DNA of 64,000 bases, taken from Paractinoplanes toevensis. GTDB lineage: Bacteria > Actinomycetota > Actinomycetes > Mycobacteriales > Micromonosporaceae. Position numbers and translations under genes: made by a program. Location of the stretch: NCBI RefSeq assembly GCF_018332695.1, contig NZ_BOQN01000156.1:1-64000 (forward strand), given 5' to 3'. Below the pieces are notes generated by a model that made no database searches, was not told where the DNA came from, and saw only the letters and a program-made list of their open reading frames with translations. The first letter of the stretch is position 1; each line of letters starts with the position of its first letter. Below, piece after piece: positions 24,656-33,162 of this stretch.

Positions 24656-26113
24656 ATGACGGATATCCAACAATCGGGTTCGGTCCGCTGGGTCTGGGAC
24701 GCCGACGGGGTCGTGACGGTGACTCTCGACGACCCCGGCCGCACCGCCAACATGCTCAACCGGCGCCACCACGACGGCCTCGACGCCTGCCTCGACGACC
24801 TGACCGGCCACCTCGACCGGCTGCGCGGTGTCGTGCTCACCTCGGCGAAGCGGTCGTTCATCGCCGGTCCGGAATTCGTCGCGAGCGAGATCACCCCGGA
24901 GGAGGCGGCCGAGACGTACGGGCTGCTGGTTCCGCTGCGCGACCAGGCCCGCCGGCTGGAGACGCTGGGCCGGCCGGTGGCCGCGGCGCTCAACGGCTCG
25001 GCCCTGGGTGGCGGCTTCGAGCTCGCGCTGGCCTGCCACTACCGGGTCGGGCCGGACGACCCGTCGGTGATCTGGGCGCTGGCCGAGACCGGGATGGGCA
25101 TCATCCCCGGCGGTGGCGGTGTGGTGCGGGTGACCCGGATGGCCGGCATCGCCGCGACCGTCCTCGACATCGTCGGCCCCGGCACCGTGTTCCACCCGGC
25201 GTCCGCGCTGGCCGCGGGCATGATCGACGAGGTCGCCGCCGATGTGGTCGCCGCCGCCCGCGCCTGGGTGCTGGCGCAGCCGGAAGGCGTGTTCGTGCAG
25301 CGCTGGGAGCGGCCCGGCTACCGGATTCCGGGCGGCACCGCCGAGCCCGTCGGCGTCGCCGAAGAGGTGCGCCGCCGGTCGGCGGGCTCACCGGTCCGGG
25401 CCCTCGCCGCCGTCCTCGACGTGGCGGTCCGCAGCGCGGCGGTCCCGCCGGCCGAGGCTTTCGAGATCGAGACGGCCGCTTTCCACCCCCTGCTGGCCGC
25501 CCCGGAGTTCCCCAGCCTGAGCTACCTGTTCTTCGCCCTGCGCACAGTCGCCGGAGACGTGGGCACCGCGGACCTGAGGGCCGGGGACGCGGGCGCCGGG
25601 GACGCGGGCGCCGGGGACGCGGGCGCCGGGGACGCGGGCGCCGGGGACGCGGGCGCCGAACCGCCGGCCGGTGAAACTGCGGTCGCCGAAACCAAGATCG
25701 CCGGAACCGCGACCGTGCCGCCGCTGCGGGGCCTCGCCGCCGGCACGGCCGAATTCCCGCAGGTCGTCCAGAACCCGCTGGCGGCGGTGTTCTTCGCCCC
25801 GGACGCGCCGATCGTCGAGATCACCGGCGACGACGCCGAGGCAACCGCCGCCGAGGTCCGCGCGAAAGGCGGCATCCCGGTGGTGATCCGCGCGGGCACG
25901 ACATCCTTCGTCCGGACACTGCTCGATGCTGGCCCCGACCAGGACGCCATGACCGCCGCCGCCCGCCGCGCACTCGACGACGGCCTGGTCATCGACCCGG
26001 TCGCCGCCGATGTCGCCTCGGTCCTGGCCGCCGGCTTCCCACCCTGGACCGGCGGCGTCCTGCACCACCTGGCAACCGCCGACCAGGCCGCGCAGCCCGC
26101 GACCGACGACTGA
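24656..26113 (+). CDS. FadB/FadJ-like crotonase with degenerate dehydrogenase half
   Basis: The 485-residue protein has an enoyl-CoA hydratase domain (about 10-290) with the oxyanion Gly stretch SALGGGFELAL and both catalytic glutamates, Glu122 and Glu144 (LAETGMGIIPGGGG). A tandem GDAGA repeat (about 310-334) links it to a short C-terminal part. That part keeps features of the end of the FadB/FadJ dehydrogenase (FFAPDAPIVEI, GGIPVVIRA, GFPPWTGGVLHHL) but has no GxGxxG nucleotide fold. It is therefore a hydratase/isomerase whose dehydrogenase has shrunk from about 400 residues to about 130. An ArsR gene is divergent. Confidence 0.8.
   Translation: MTDIQQSGSVRWVWDADGVVTVTLDDPGRTANMLNRRHHDGLDACLDDLTGHLDRLRGVVLTSAKRSFIAGPEFVASEITPEEAAETYGLLVPLRDQARRLETLGRPVAAALNGSALGGGFELALACHYRVGPDDPSVIWALAETGMGIIPGGGGVVRVTRMAGIAATVLDIVGPGTVFHPASALAAGMIDEVAADVVAAARAWVLAQPEGVFVQRWERPGYRIPGGTAEPVGVAEEVRRRSAGSPVRALAAVLDVAVRSAAVPPAEAFEIETAAFHPLLAAPEFPSLSYLFFALRTVAGDVGTADLRAGDAGAGDAGAGDAGAGDAGAGDAGAEPPAGETAVAETKIAGTATVPPLRGLAAGTAEFPQVVQNPLAAVFFAPDAPIVEITGDDAEATAAEVRAKGGIPVVIRAGTTSFVRTLLDAGPDQDAMTAAARRALDDGLVIDPVAADVASVLAAGFPPWTGGVLHHLATADQAAQPATDD
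25583..25657 (+). repeat. five tandem 15-base repeats inside crotonase gene
   Basis: GGGGACGCGGGCGCC is repeated five times without interruption and in frame, encoding GDAGA units. It lies in the linker between the hydratase domain and the degenerate C-terminal half. The copy number may vary by slippage without breaking the frame. Confidence 0.95.
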
Positions 26114-26174
26114 GCGACCCGACCGCAGAGCCGCGCGGCACCACCGCTGAGCGATACAGCCGCGCGGCGAGAGG

Positions 26175-27647
26175 TCAGGCCGTGCGGCGCAGGACCGCCA
26201 GGAACATCGCGTCGGTGCCGTGCCGGTGGGGCCACAGTTGCACGGTCGGGCCCGGGCCCAGCTTCGGCATGCCCGGTGGCAGCAGGGTGCGGGCGTCCAC
26301 GTAGTCGGCCTCGACCCCGCTGCGCCGCGAACCCTCGGTGAGCGTCACCTGCGTCTCGACCATGTGGGGGGAACACGTCACGTACGCCACGAGGCCGCCC
26401 GGCCGGACCGCCCGCAGCGCCGCCACCAGCAGCTCGCGCTGCAGTTTGGTCAGCGCCGGCAGGTCGGACGGCTGGCGCCGCCAGCGGGATTCCGGCCGGC
26501 GCCGCAGCGAACCCAGACCGGTGCAGGGCGCGTCGACCAGCACCCGGTCGAACCCCTCCTCCGGCAGGTCGGGGTCCTTGCCGACGGACCGGCCGTCCAT
26601 CGGCAGCACGGTGACCGGCATGCCCTCGGTGGCCTGCTCGACCAGGCGGGCCCGATGCTCGGCCACCTCGACCGCGGTCACCTCGGCACCGCGCGACGCG
26701 GCGATCGAGCCGAGCAGGCCGGCCTTGCCGCCGGGGCCGGCGCACAGGTCGAGCCAGCGGGTGTCCCGCCCCTCGATCGGCGCGGCCAGCAGCGCGGCCG
26801 CGACCAGCTGGGATCCTTCGTCCTGGACGTGCGCGCGCCCGTCGTGGATGGCGGCGAGCTCACGCGGCGAGCCGCCGTTGAGGTAGACCGCGTACGGCGA
26901 AAACGCCCCCGGCTGCCCGTCGACCTCGTCGGCCAGCTCGACCGCGTCGGCCCGGCCCGGCCGGGCGCACAGGTGCACGGTCGGCGCCTGGTTGTCCTCG
27001 ATCAGCAGCCGGGCGGTGTCGTCGAGGTCGCCGCCGAGCGCCTCGGCGAACGCCCGGATGATCCACTGTGGGTGGTTGTGCAGCACCGCGAGGTTGGCGA
27101 CCGGGTCCTTCTCGTAGTCCGGGGCGAGTTTGCGCAGCCAGTCGTCGAGCGAGGTCTCGGAAATGGTGCGCATCACCGCGTTGGCGAAGCCGGCCGCGCC
27201 GGGCGCCACCGACCGCACCAGGTCGACGGTCTGGTTGACCGCGGCGTGCGACGGCACCCGGGTGTGCAGCAGCTGGTAGGCGCCGAGCCGCAGGGCGTCC
27301 CGGGCCGGCGGGTCGATGCGGGCGACGTCCCGGCCGGCCGCGTCCGCGATGATCAGGTCGAGTGTGCCGAGCGCGCGCAGGGTGCCATAGGTGAGCTCGG
27401 TGGCGAACGCGGCGTCCCGCCCGCTCAACCTCATGTCGCGCAGGATGTCGGAGAGCACGAGGTTCGCGTACGCATCATCGCGATGGACGGCCGCGATCGC
27501 CTCGTACGCCGCCTGTCGTGCCGGATCGGACGGTGGGCGACCGCCTCGCGGAGCCCGGCCCGAACGGTCGTCGCGGCTGTAGCCCGGTCCCGCGGTCCCG
27601 CGGGGTCGTCCCGAGCCGTGCGGCCGGTCTGCCTGATGAGGTGTCAC
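26175..27647 (-). CDS. rsmB: 16S rRNA m5C967 methyltransferase (RsmB/Sun)
   Basis: It methylates cytosine in 16S rRNA using SAM. The 490-residue protein has a low-complexity Arg/Gly/Pro start (about 1-38), a NusB-like RNA-binding domain (about 42-175) with LVLSDILRDM and GFANAVMRTI, and a Rossmann methyltransferase domain (about 245-490). The nucleophile region DAPCTGLGSLRRRPESRWRR and the second cysteine in VTCSPHM are both present. The start GTG overlaps the fmt stop (GTGA). Confidence 0.93.
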   Translation of the reverse strand: MTPHQADRPHGSGRPRGTAGPGYSRDDRSGRAPRGGRPPSDPARQAAYEAIAAVHRDDAYANLVLSDILRDMRLSGRDAAFATELTYGTLRALGTLDLIIADAAGRDVARIDPPARDALRLGAYQLLHTRVPSHAAVNQTVDLVRSVAPGAAGFANAVMRTISETSLDDWLRKLAPDYEKDPVANLAVLHNHPQWIIRAFAEALGGDLDDTARLLIEDNQAPTVHLCARPGRADAVELADEVDGQPGAFSPYAVYLNGGSPRELAAIHDGRAHVQDEGSQLVAAALLAAPIEGRDTRWLDLCAGPGGKAGLLGSIAASRGAEVTAVEVAEHRARLVEQATEGMPVTVLPMDGRSVGKDPDLPEEGFDRVLVDAPCTGLGSLRRRPESRWRRQPSDLPALTKLQRELLVAALRAVRPGGLVAYVTCSPHMVETQVTLTEGSRRSGVEADYVDARTLLPPGMPKLGPGPTVQLWPHRHGTDAMFLAVLRRTA

Positions 27648-28570
27648 GCGAGCTTCTCTCCCGGTTGGATCCGCAGGCCGCGGGCCCAGTCGGTGGCCGC
27701 CATCGCCTTCTTGCCGGCCGCGCGCACCTCACCGAGTGCGACGGGCGTGGTGGCGGTGCCCACGAGCACCTGATTGCGCTCGACGAGCAGGTCGCCGGGG
27801 GCGAGGGACGGGCCGTTGGCGACCGGCTTCACCGGCCCCAGCTTGACCCGGTCGTCACGGAACGTGGTCCATGCGCCCGGCGCGGGCGTGCAGGCCCGGA
27901 CCCGCCGGTCGACCGCGAACGACGGGTCCGACCAGCGGATGTGCGCGTCGTCGACGGTCAGCTTGGGCGCGAAGGTGACGCCGTCGCCCGGCTGCGGGTG
28001 GGCCACCGCGGTGCCGGCCTCGATCGCGTCGAGCACCGCCACGAGCAGTCCCGCACCCGAGACGGCGAGCCGTTCGAGCAGGTCACCGGAGGTGTCGGCG
28101 GGCCGGATGTCCTCGGTGAGGGTGCCGTAGACCGGGCCGGTGTCGAGGCCCGCCTCCAGTTCGAAGACGCTGGCCCCGGTCACCTCGTCGCCGTGCAGCA
28201 CCGCGTGCTGCACGGGGGCGGCACCGCGCCAGGCGGGCAGCAGCGAGAAGTGCAGGTTGACCCAGCCGTGCTTGGGGATCTCCAGGGCGCTCGGCGGCAC
28301 CAGCGCACCGTAGGCGACGACCGGCGCACAGTCGGGGGCGAGCTGCTTCAATCGCTCCTGAAATGAAGGGTCGCGCGGCTTGTCCGGGGTCAGCACCTCG
28401 ATGCCGTGCTCGTCGGCCCACGCACCGGCGGGCGACCGCACCAACCGGCGGCCCCGGCCGGCCGGGGCGTCCGGCCGGGTGACGACGGCGAGCAGCTCGT
28501 GCGACGACGCGGCAATGGCGTCGAGGGCGGGCAGGGTGACGGCCGGTGTGCCGGCGAAGATCAGGCGCAC
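27644..28570 (-). CDS. fmt: methionyl-tRNA formyltransferase
   Basis: Fmt formylates initiator methionyl-tRNA. The 308-residue protein has the N-terminal formyltransferase fold (about 1-190), with MRLIFAGTPAVTLPAL and the folate site VNLHFSLLPAWRGAAPVQHA, and the C-terminal tRNA-binding barrel (about 205-300). It lies 4 bases after def and overlaps rsmB, so the trio def-fmt-rsmB is one translational unit for N-terminal Met formylation, deformylation and ribosome maturation. Confidence 0.97.
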   Translation of the reverse strand: MRLIFAGTPAVTLPALDAIAASSHELLAVVTRPDAPAGRGRRLVRSPAGAWADEHGIEVLTPDKPRDPSFQERLKQLAPDCAPVVAYGALVPPSALEIPKHGWVNLHFSLLPAWRGAAPVQHAVLHGDEVTGASVFELEAGLDTGPVYGTLTEDIRPADTSGDLLERLAVSGAGLLVAVLDAIEAGTAVAHPQPGDGVTFAPKLTVDDAHIRWSDPSFAVDRRVRACTPAPGAWTTFRDDRVKLGPVKPVANGPSLAPGDLLVERNQVLVGTATTPVALGEVRAAGKKAMAATDWARGLRIQPGEKLA

Positions 28571-28574
28571 CCGG

Positions 28575-29132
28575 TCACCGCCCGAGCCCGAAGATGCCCC
28601 GGGTGTGCGGGCTCTCCTTGATCGTCGGCGGCTTGGCCGCGTCGTACCACTCCGCGGCGCGGATCTGCTTCATCGCGTCCTTGCGGGCGGCCGAGTCGAG
28701 CCGGTCCAGGAAGAGCACACCGTCGAGGTGGTCGGTCTCGTGCTGCACGCACCGCGCCATCAGGCCGGTGCCGACCAGCTGAATCGGGTCGCCGTGCTCG
28801 TTGAAGCCGCTCGCCACGACATTTTGCCGGCGCTTGGTATCGATGTAGATGCCCGGGATCGACAGGCAGCCCTCGGGACCGTCCTGCTCCTCCTCGTCGG
28901 GGAACGACAGCACCGGGTTGACGATGTGCCCCACCACATCGTCGACGTCGAACGTGAAGACCCGCAGCCCGACACCGAGCTGAGGCGCGGCCAGGCCGGC
29001 CCCGCCCTCGTCCTGCATGGTCTCGACCAGGTCCCGGACGAGGTTGCGCAACTCCTTGTCGAAGTCGACGACGAGATCCGCCGGCGTCCGCAGGACCGGA
29101 TCACCGAAGAGACGGATGGGCTGAACGGTCAC
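28575..29132 (-). CDS. def: peptide deformylase
   Basis: It removes formyl groups from nascent proteins. All three family motifs are present in the 185-residue protein: GGAGLAAPQLGV (about 43-54), EGCLS (about 87-91, whose Cys binds the metal) and QHETDHLDG (about 131-139, HExxH metal site with catalytic Glu). It is first in the def-fmt-rsmB unit and starts 61 bases after the P450 gene. Confidence 0.97.
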   Translation of the reverse strand: MTVQPIRLFGDPVLRTPADLVVDFDKELRNLVRDLVETMQDEGGAGLAAPQLGVGLRVFTFDVDDVVGHIVNPVLSFPDEEEQDGPEGCLSIPGIYIDTKRRQNVVASGFNEHGDPIQLVGTGLMARCVQHETDHLDGVLFLDRLDSAARKDAMKQIRAAEWYDAAKPPTIKESPHTRGIFGLGR

Positions 29133-29193
29133 GCGGCAGTACTCCTGACATTCCGGGGCGGCAGCCTCCTATCCTACGGAGTCGCTTCCCCGA

Positions 29194-30402
29194 TCACCGT
29201 GTCAGCGTGACGGGGAGCTCCCGCCAGCCGCGCAGGTTCATCCGAGCGCGCCTTTTCGGTCTCCCGGCGAGGGCGAGATCCGGGAACCGGCGCACCAGCG
29301 CGGGCAGCGCGACCTGCGCTTCCATCCGGGCCAGGGGCGCGCCCAGGCAGTAGTGCACGCCGGCACCGAACGACAACGGCGACACCCCCTGCCGGTCCGG
29401 GTCGAAGACGTCGGGCTTGTCGAACCGGGCCGGGTCCCGGTTGGCCGCGCCGAGCAGCAACACGAGCTCCGCGCCGGCCGGCACGGCTACGCCGCCGACC
29501 TCCGCCGGCCGGGCGACCCGCCGGGTGGTGAGCTGCACCGGCGAGTCGATGCGCAAGACCTCTTCGACGTACGCCGGTGCCAGCTCGGCGTCATCGCGCA
29601 GCTTCTCCGCGTACGCCGGATGGTCCAGCAGCAGCACCACCGCGTTGCCGATCAGGTTGGTCGTCGTCTCGAAGCCCGCCACCAGCAGCAGCGCAAGATT
29701 GGCCAGCAGCTCGTCGGCGGTGAGCCGTTCCCCGTCCGCGTCGTGCGCGGCGGCGAGCGCGGTGACCAGATCGTCGGCCGGCTCCTCCCGCCGCACCTCG
29801 ACGAGATGCCCGAAGTAATCGATCAGCTCGTCGGCCGCCGCATCCGCCCGCACCCGGTCGGCCTCGGTCCAGTGCATCTCCAGCACTCCGGTGAGGGCTT
29901 CGGCGAGCCGCCGGAACTTCCCCCGGTCTGCGACCGGAACACCCAGCAGGGCGGTGATCACCGCAATCGGCAACGGGTACGCCAGGCGGCCGACAAGATC
30001 GACCCCATTGCCGTACGCCGTGAGCTCGTCCAGAAGCTCGTCGACCTGCTCGGCGATAACCGTCCGCAGCGCCGAGACCCGCCGGGCGGTGAAGACTCCC
30101 GCGGCGAGCCGCCGCTGCCGAGTGTGGTGCGGCGGGTTGGACCGCAGCATGGAGTCGGCGAAGAGCGCAACCGCCCGGTACTCCCGCCACCCCGGCCACG
30201 CGGCCTCCAGGTGCGCCGCGTCGAACGTCTCCATGGCCGGGTCCCGCAGCGCCCGGTCAACGGCCGCATAGCCGGCGACCAGATAGAGCGGCTCGGACAC
30301 CTGCAGAACCGGGCCGTGCGCGTGCAGCGCCGCGTAGGCCGCGTCGGGTTCCTGCTCGGTGGGCGGCGCAAGAAGGACCCCGGCGGCTTCGGCAGCGTTC
30401 AT
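29194..30402 (-). CDS. cytochrome P450
   Basis: The roughly 402-residue protein is a soluble bacterial P450. The I-helix oxygen-activation motif is LLVAGFETTTNLIGN, the ExxR motif is YVEEVLRID, and the heme loop is FGAGVHYCLGAPLARMEA with the axial cysteine. Alternative starts exist at 30429 and 30405 (GTG); 30402 is the first ATG. It follows the TIR gene by only 4 to 31 bases, so both are probably one transcript. No ferredoxin gene is next to it. The substrate is unknown; the sequence type is that of secondary-metabolism or xenobiotic P450s. Confidence 0.93.
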   Translation of the reverse strand: MNAAEAAGVLLAPPTEQEPDAAYAALHAHGPVLQVSEPLYLVAGYAAVDRALRDPAMETFDAAHLEAAWPGWREYRAVALFADSMLRSNPPHHTRQRRLAAGVFTARRVSALRTVIAEQVDELLDELTAYGNGVDLVGRLAYPLPIAVITALLGVPVADRGKFRRLAEALTGVLEMHWTEADRVRADAAADELIDYFGHLVEVRREEPADDLVTALAAAHDADGERLTADELLANLALLLVAGFETTTNLIGNAVVLLLDHPAYAEKLRDDAELAPAYVEEVLRIDSPVQLTTRRVARPAEVGGVAVPAGAELVLLLGAANRDPARFDKPDVFDPDRQGVSPLSFGAGVHYCLGAPLARMEAQVALPALVRRFPDLALAGRPKRRARMNLRGWRELPVTLTR

Positions 30403-30433
30403 CACCCCATGGTGCCCGTCGATGTCCACCTCG

Positions 30434-33124
30434 TCACCGCCGCCGAAGGCCCTCCCGCAGAAGCTCGAGCGCCTCGCCGAACTCGGTCTCCTGCTCCTTC
30501 GCCCACTCCCGGATGCGCGCGGCCAGCCGATTCCGGACCTCTTCGGCGAGCAACGGTGCCACCACCCGGTATCCGGCGTGGACGCGCCGCGGCTCGATCC
30601 CGCCCGTCAGCCGCGAGCCGAGCTCGACGACCAGCTGGTGGATCCGGACCGGATCACCGGCACCGGGCCATCCGGCGAAGGCGGCTCGCAACTCCGCGAC
30701 GCCGACCTCCGCGCGCGCCGCCCCCTCGATCATGTCGGTCAGCTCGGTCAGCGGCACGTCGGCCCGCGCCGCGTGCCCCACGTCACGCGCCGCAACAACC
30801 CGCCGGACGTGCTCGTCTCTCGCGGCAGCCAACTCGATCACCGTGGCGGCACCAGGACGATCGAGCAGTTCAGGCCGTGCCGTGATCACCTGGACGGCAG
30901 TCGTGATGATCTCGGGATTCCGCGCTTCCGATCCCTCCCACATTCGATCGAGGAAGAGAAGCGCGTCCTCGGTCGCCGCCGGGGCCATCAGGGCTCGCGG
31001 AAGCGCACGCCGAAGGTTCCGCTCGAACCGGTGGTCACCGAGGGAAAGGCCGGTCAGCCGGCGCGCGTAGTCACGGTCGCCCGCGTACGGCGACCCGGCC
31101 GCCAGACCGGGCGGCGGAAGATGGCCGGCGACCAGGAGCATGAGGTCCAGAGTGGCCCGGTCCGCCGCCGGCAGCCTCGCCCCGGCGGCATCCGGCGCCG
31201 CCAGGGAACGGAGCCAGGACGGCGCTTGCGGATCGTCCGCGAGCCACCGGACCAGCGGGTCGGGTCCCCGCCCGGTTGCGGCCGCGATCAGGTCCGCCTC
31301 CCGATCCGGCGAGAGCAGCCATTGTCTGATCCGATCCGCCGGGATGCCCTGCTCCACGATGCGGGCCAGCAGATCCGGCACCGGAAACACCGTGCCCATC
31401 CGCCGCAGCAGCGGGAGGAGCACATCGTCCGCGCCCGCGCTGCGGACCAGGCCGGCGGCGCTCTCCAGCCACGACTCGTCGATCCCGCCGCGCGCGGCCC
31501 GGCGCTCGAACACCTCGACGAACACGTCCGCGAGCTGAGGCAGCCAGTTCGCGGCCACTGCCCGCAGGTCCGTCGCTTCGCCCTCCACCAGGAGGAACCG
31601 CAGGATCGCCTCGTGCTCGCGAACCGGCACGCGCTCGGCGAGACGACTCCCGGCAACGACGGCGCGAACCTCACCGATGTCCACCGCCCGGTCCAGCACG
31701 AGATCCCGGCCGACGCCCGCCATCCCGCTCACGGAGTCCAGGACGGCGAGCGCCGCGGTCGTCGCCTCCCGGCCGAGCCGGTCCGGCATCTCGGTGGCCT
31801 CGTCGAGGTGCCGGACGACCACACCGATCGAATACCGCTCCAGCAGCCGGCGGAGCCGCCACCGATAGGACCGGGACTCCGGCCAGTCGCTGAGATCCGG
31901 GTCGACCCCGGGCCGGACCGTCACCGCATTGCCGGCCCGGACCGGCCGAGGCCGTTTCAGTGCAGGGTCGAGCCCATCGTCAGGTCGGGGGCGCACCGGG
32001 CCCGACACGATCGCGAACGGCCCGTTCGTATCGTCGAGCGTGCCCGTGCTCAGTTGCAGCAGAACGGTGATCCCGCGCGGCAACAGGGCCGCGACCGCAT
32101 CGAACAACCGGGCCGTCTGCTCCGGCTCGGGCGAGTCCGAATCCGGAAGCACGCGGACCGGTGTGCTCAACGTGAGAGCGGCCACGCTTGCCGCCCACGA
32201 CGCCAAGGCGTCGCCGGCTAGCACCTCCGCGGCCCGTGCTTTGCCGAGCTGCCCCGGCGCCGGATCGGGGACGGTCGCGTCGTCGAGGTACCGCTGCCAC
32301 GCCAGACGTGCGTACCCAGCCAGCGCCTCGTAGCTCAACGGCCGATCGGCGGCCAGGCATAGGCACAACGCTCCGGCGATGGGCCGGCCCGTGGCGTCGT
32401 AGTCACCGGTCCAGTCCCACCACCACACCCGGTGGAGCAGGCCCGAGTCGCCGGTGGTGGCGGCGAACGTGGCCCAGGGGAAGCCACCGAATCCGCCGAC
32501 GGCCGGCAACGTGCCCGGCTGAAACGACTCGGTCTCCCGCCGGATCTCTCCGATTTCGTCCGGCGCGGCGTTCGAGGCGAGGATCGAGTAGTCGCCGTAG
32601 GTGCCGGCGGGCTTGGACCACCAGGCCCACCCATCCAGCCGGACGCCGCCGGTATCCACCCGCGGAGCGCGGGACGAATTCGCCGCCCCGTCGCCGACTT
32701 GTGCCGAGGTGCCGTCGGCCCCCACGAAGGACGTGAGGACGGCGACACCACCGGCATGCACCCGGATGCTCGCCACGAACGAGTTGTCCGGCAGTCGCCC
32801 GTCGGTCACGTCGTGGTGCTGCACGTTGTTGACCGCGAGCAGGCCCCGCCCGGACAGCAACAGCGGCATGATCGGCTTGCCGAGACGGTCGGCCAGGATG
32901 ACCTCGCGGTCCACCCATTTCGAGGACCGCGCCGCCTCGGACATGACCACGACGAAGACCGCACAGTCCTCGATCTGCCGTTCGATGGTGGTGGTCCACC
33001 GGTCGCCGGCGTTGATCGAGTGGTCGAACCACACGGGCACGCCGGAGTCACCGAGGTGACCGGCGAGCTTGCGCACATAGGCCACGTCGTCATGCGCGTA
33101 GCTGATGAACACGTGCTCGCCCAC
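30434..33124 (-). CDS. large TIR-domain protein with unassigned central and C-terminal domains
   Basis: The 896-residue protein starts with a clear TIR domain (about 2-115): HVFISYAHDDVAYVRKLAGH, then SGVPVWFDHSINAGDRW and SSKWVDREVILADRLGKPIM, where Glu74 is in the position of the NADase catalytic residue. A central domain (about 160-390) begins DGWAWWSKPAGTYGDYSILA and contains WWWDWTGDYDATGRPI. I recall similar W...GDYS blocks in other actinobacterial multidomain proteins but cannot name the family. The rest (about 440-896) is mostly helical, repeat-like and unassigned. A GTG start has AGGGTGG upstream. No membrane segment is visible. It precedes the P450 gene directly. Confidence 0.8.
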   Translation of the reverse strand: MGEHVFISYAHDDVAYVRKLAGHLGDSGVPVWFDHSINAGDRWTTTIERQIEDCAVFVVVMSEAARSSKWVDREVILADRLGKPIMPLLLSGRGLLAVNNVQHHDVTDGRLPDNSFVASIRVHAGGVAVLTSFVGADGTSAQVGDGAANSSRAPRVDTGGVRLDGWAWWSKPAGTYGDYSILASNAAPDEIGEIRRETESFQPGTLPAVGGFGGFPWATFAATTGDSGLLHRVWWWDWTGDYDATGRPIAGALCLCLAADRPLSYEALAGYARLAWQRYLDDATVPDPAPGQLGKARAAEVLAGDALASWAASVAALTLSTPVRVLPDSDSPEPEQTARLFDAVAALLPRGITVLLQLSTGTLDDTNGPFAIVSGPVRPRPDDGLDPALKRPRPVRAGNAVTVRPGVDPDLSDWPESRSYRWRLRRLLERYSIGVVVRHLDEATEMPDRLGREATTAALAVLDSVSGMAGVGRDLVLDRAVDIGEVRAVVAGSRLAERVPVREHEAILRFLLVEGEATDLRAVAANWLPQLADVFVEVFERRAARGGIDESWLESAAGLVRSAGADDVLLPLLRRMGTVFPVPDLLARIVEQGIPADRIRQWLLSPDREADLIAAATGRGPDPLVRWLADDPQAPSWLRSLAAPDAAGARLPAADRATLDLMLLVAGHLPPPGLAAGSPYAGDRDYARRLTGLSLGDHRFERNLRRALPRALMAPAATEDALLFLDRMWEGSEARNPEIITTAVQVITARPELLDRPGAATVIELAAARDEHVRRVVAARDVGHAARADVPLTELTDMIEGAARAEVGVAELRAAFAGWPGAGDPVRIHQLVVELGSRLTGGIEPRRVHAGYRVVAPLLAEEVRNRLAARIREWAKEQETEFGEALELLREGLRRR

Positions 33125-33162
33125 GCTGCCACCCTAGTGCCGTCGCTCCACAGCGGACGTGG

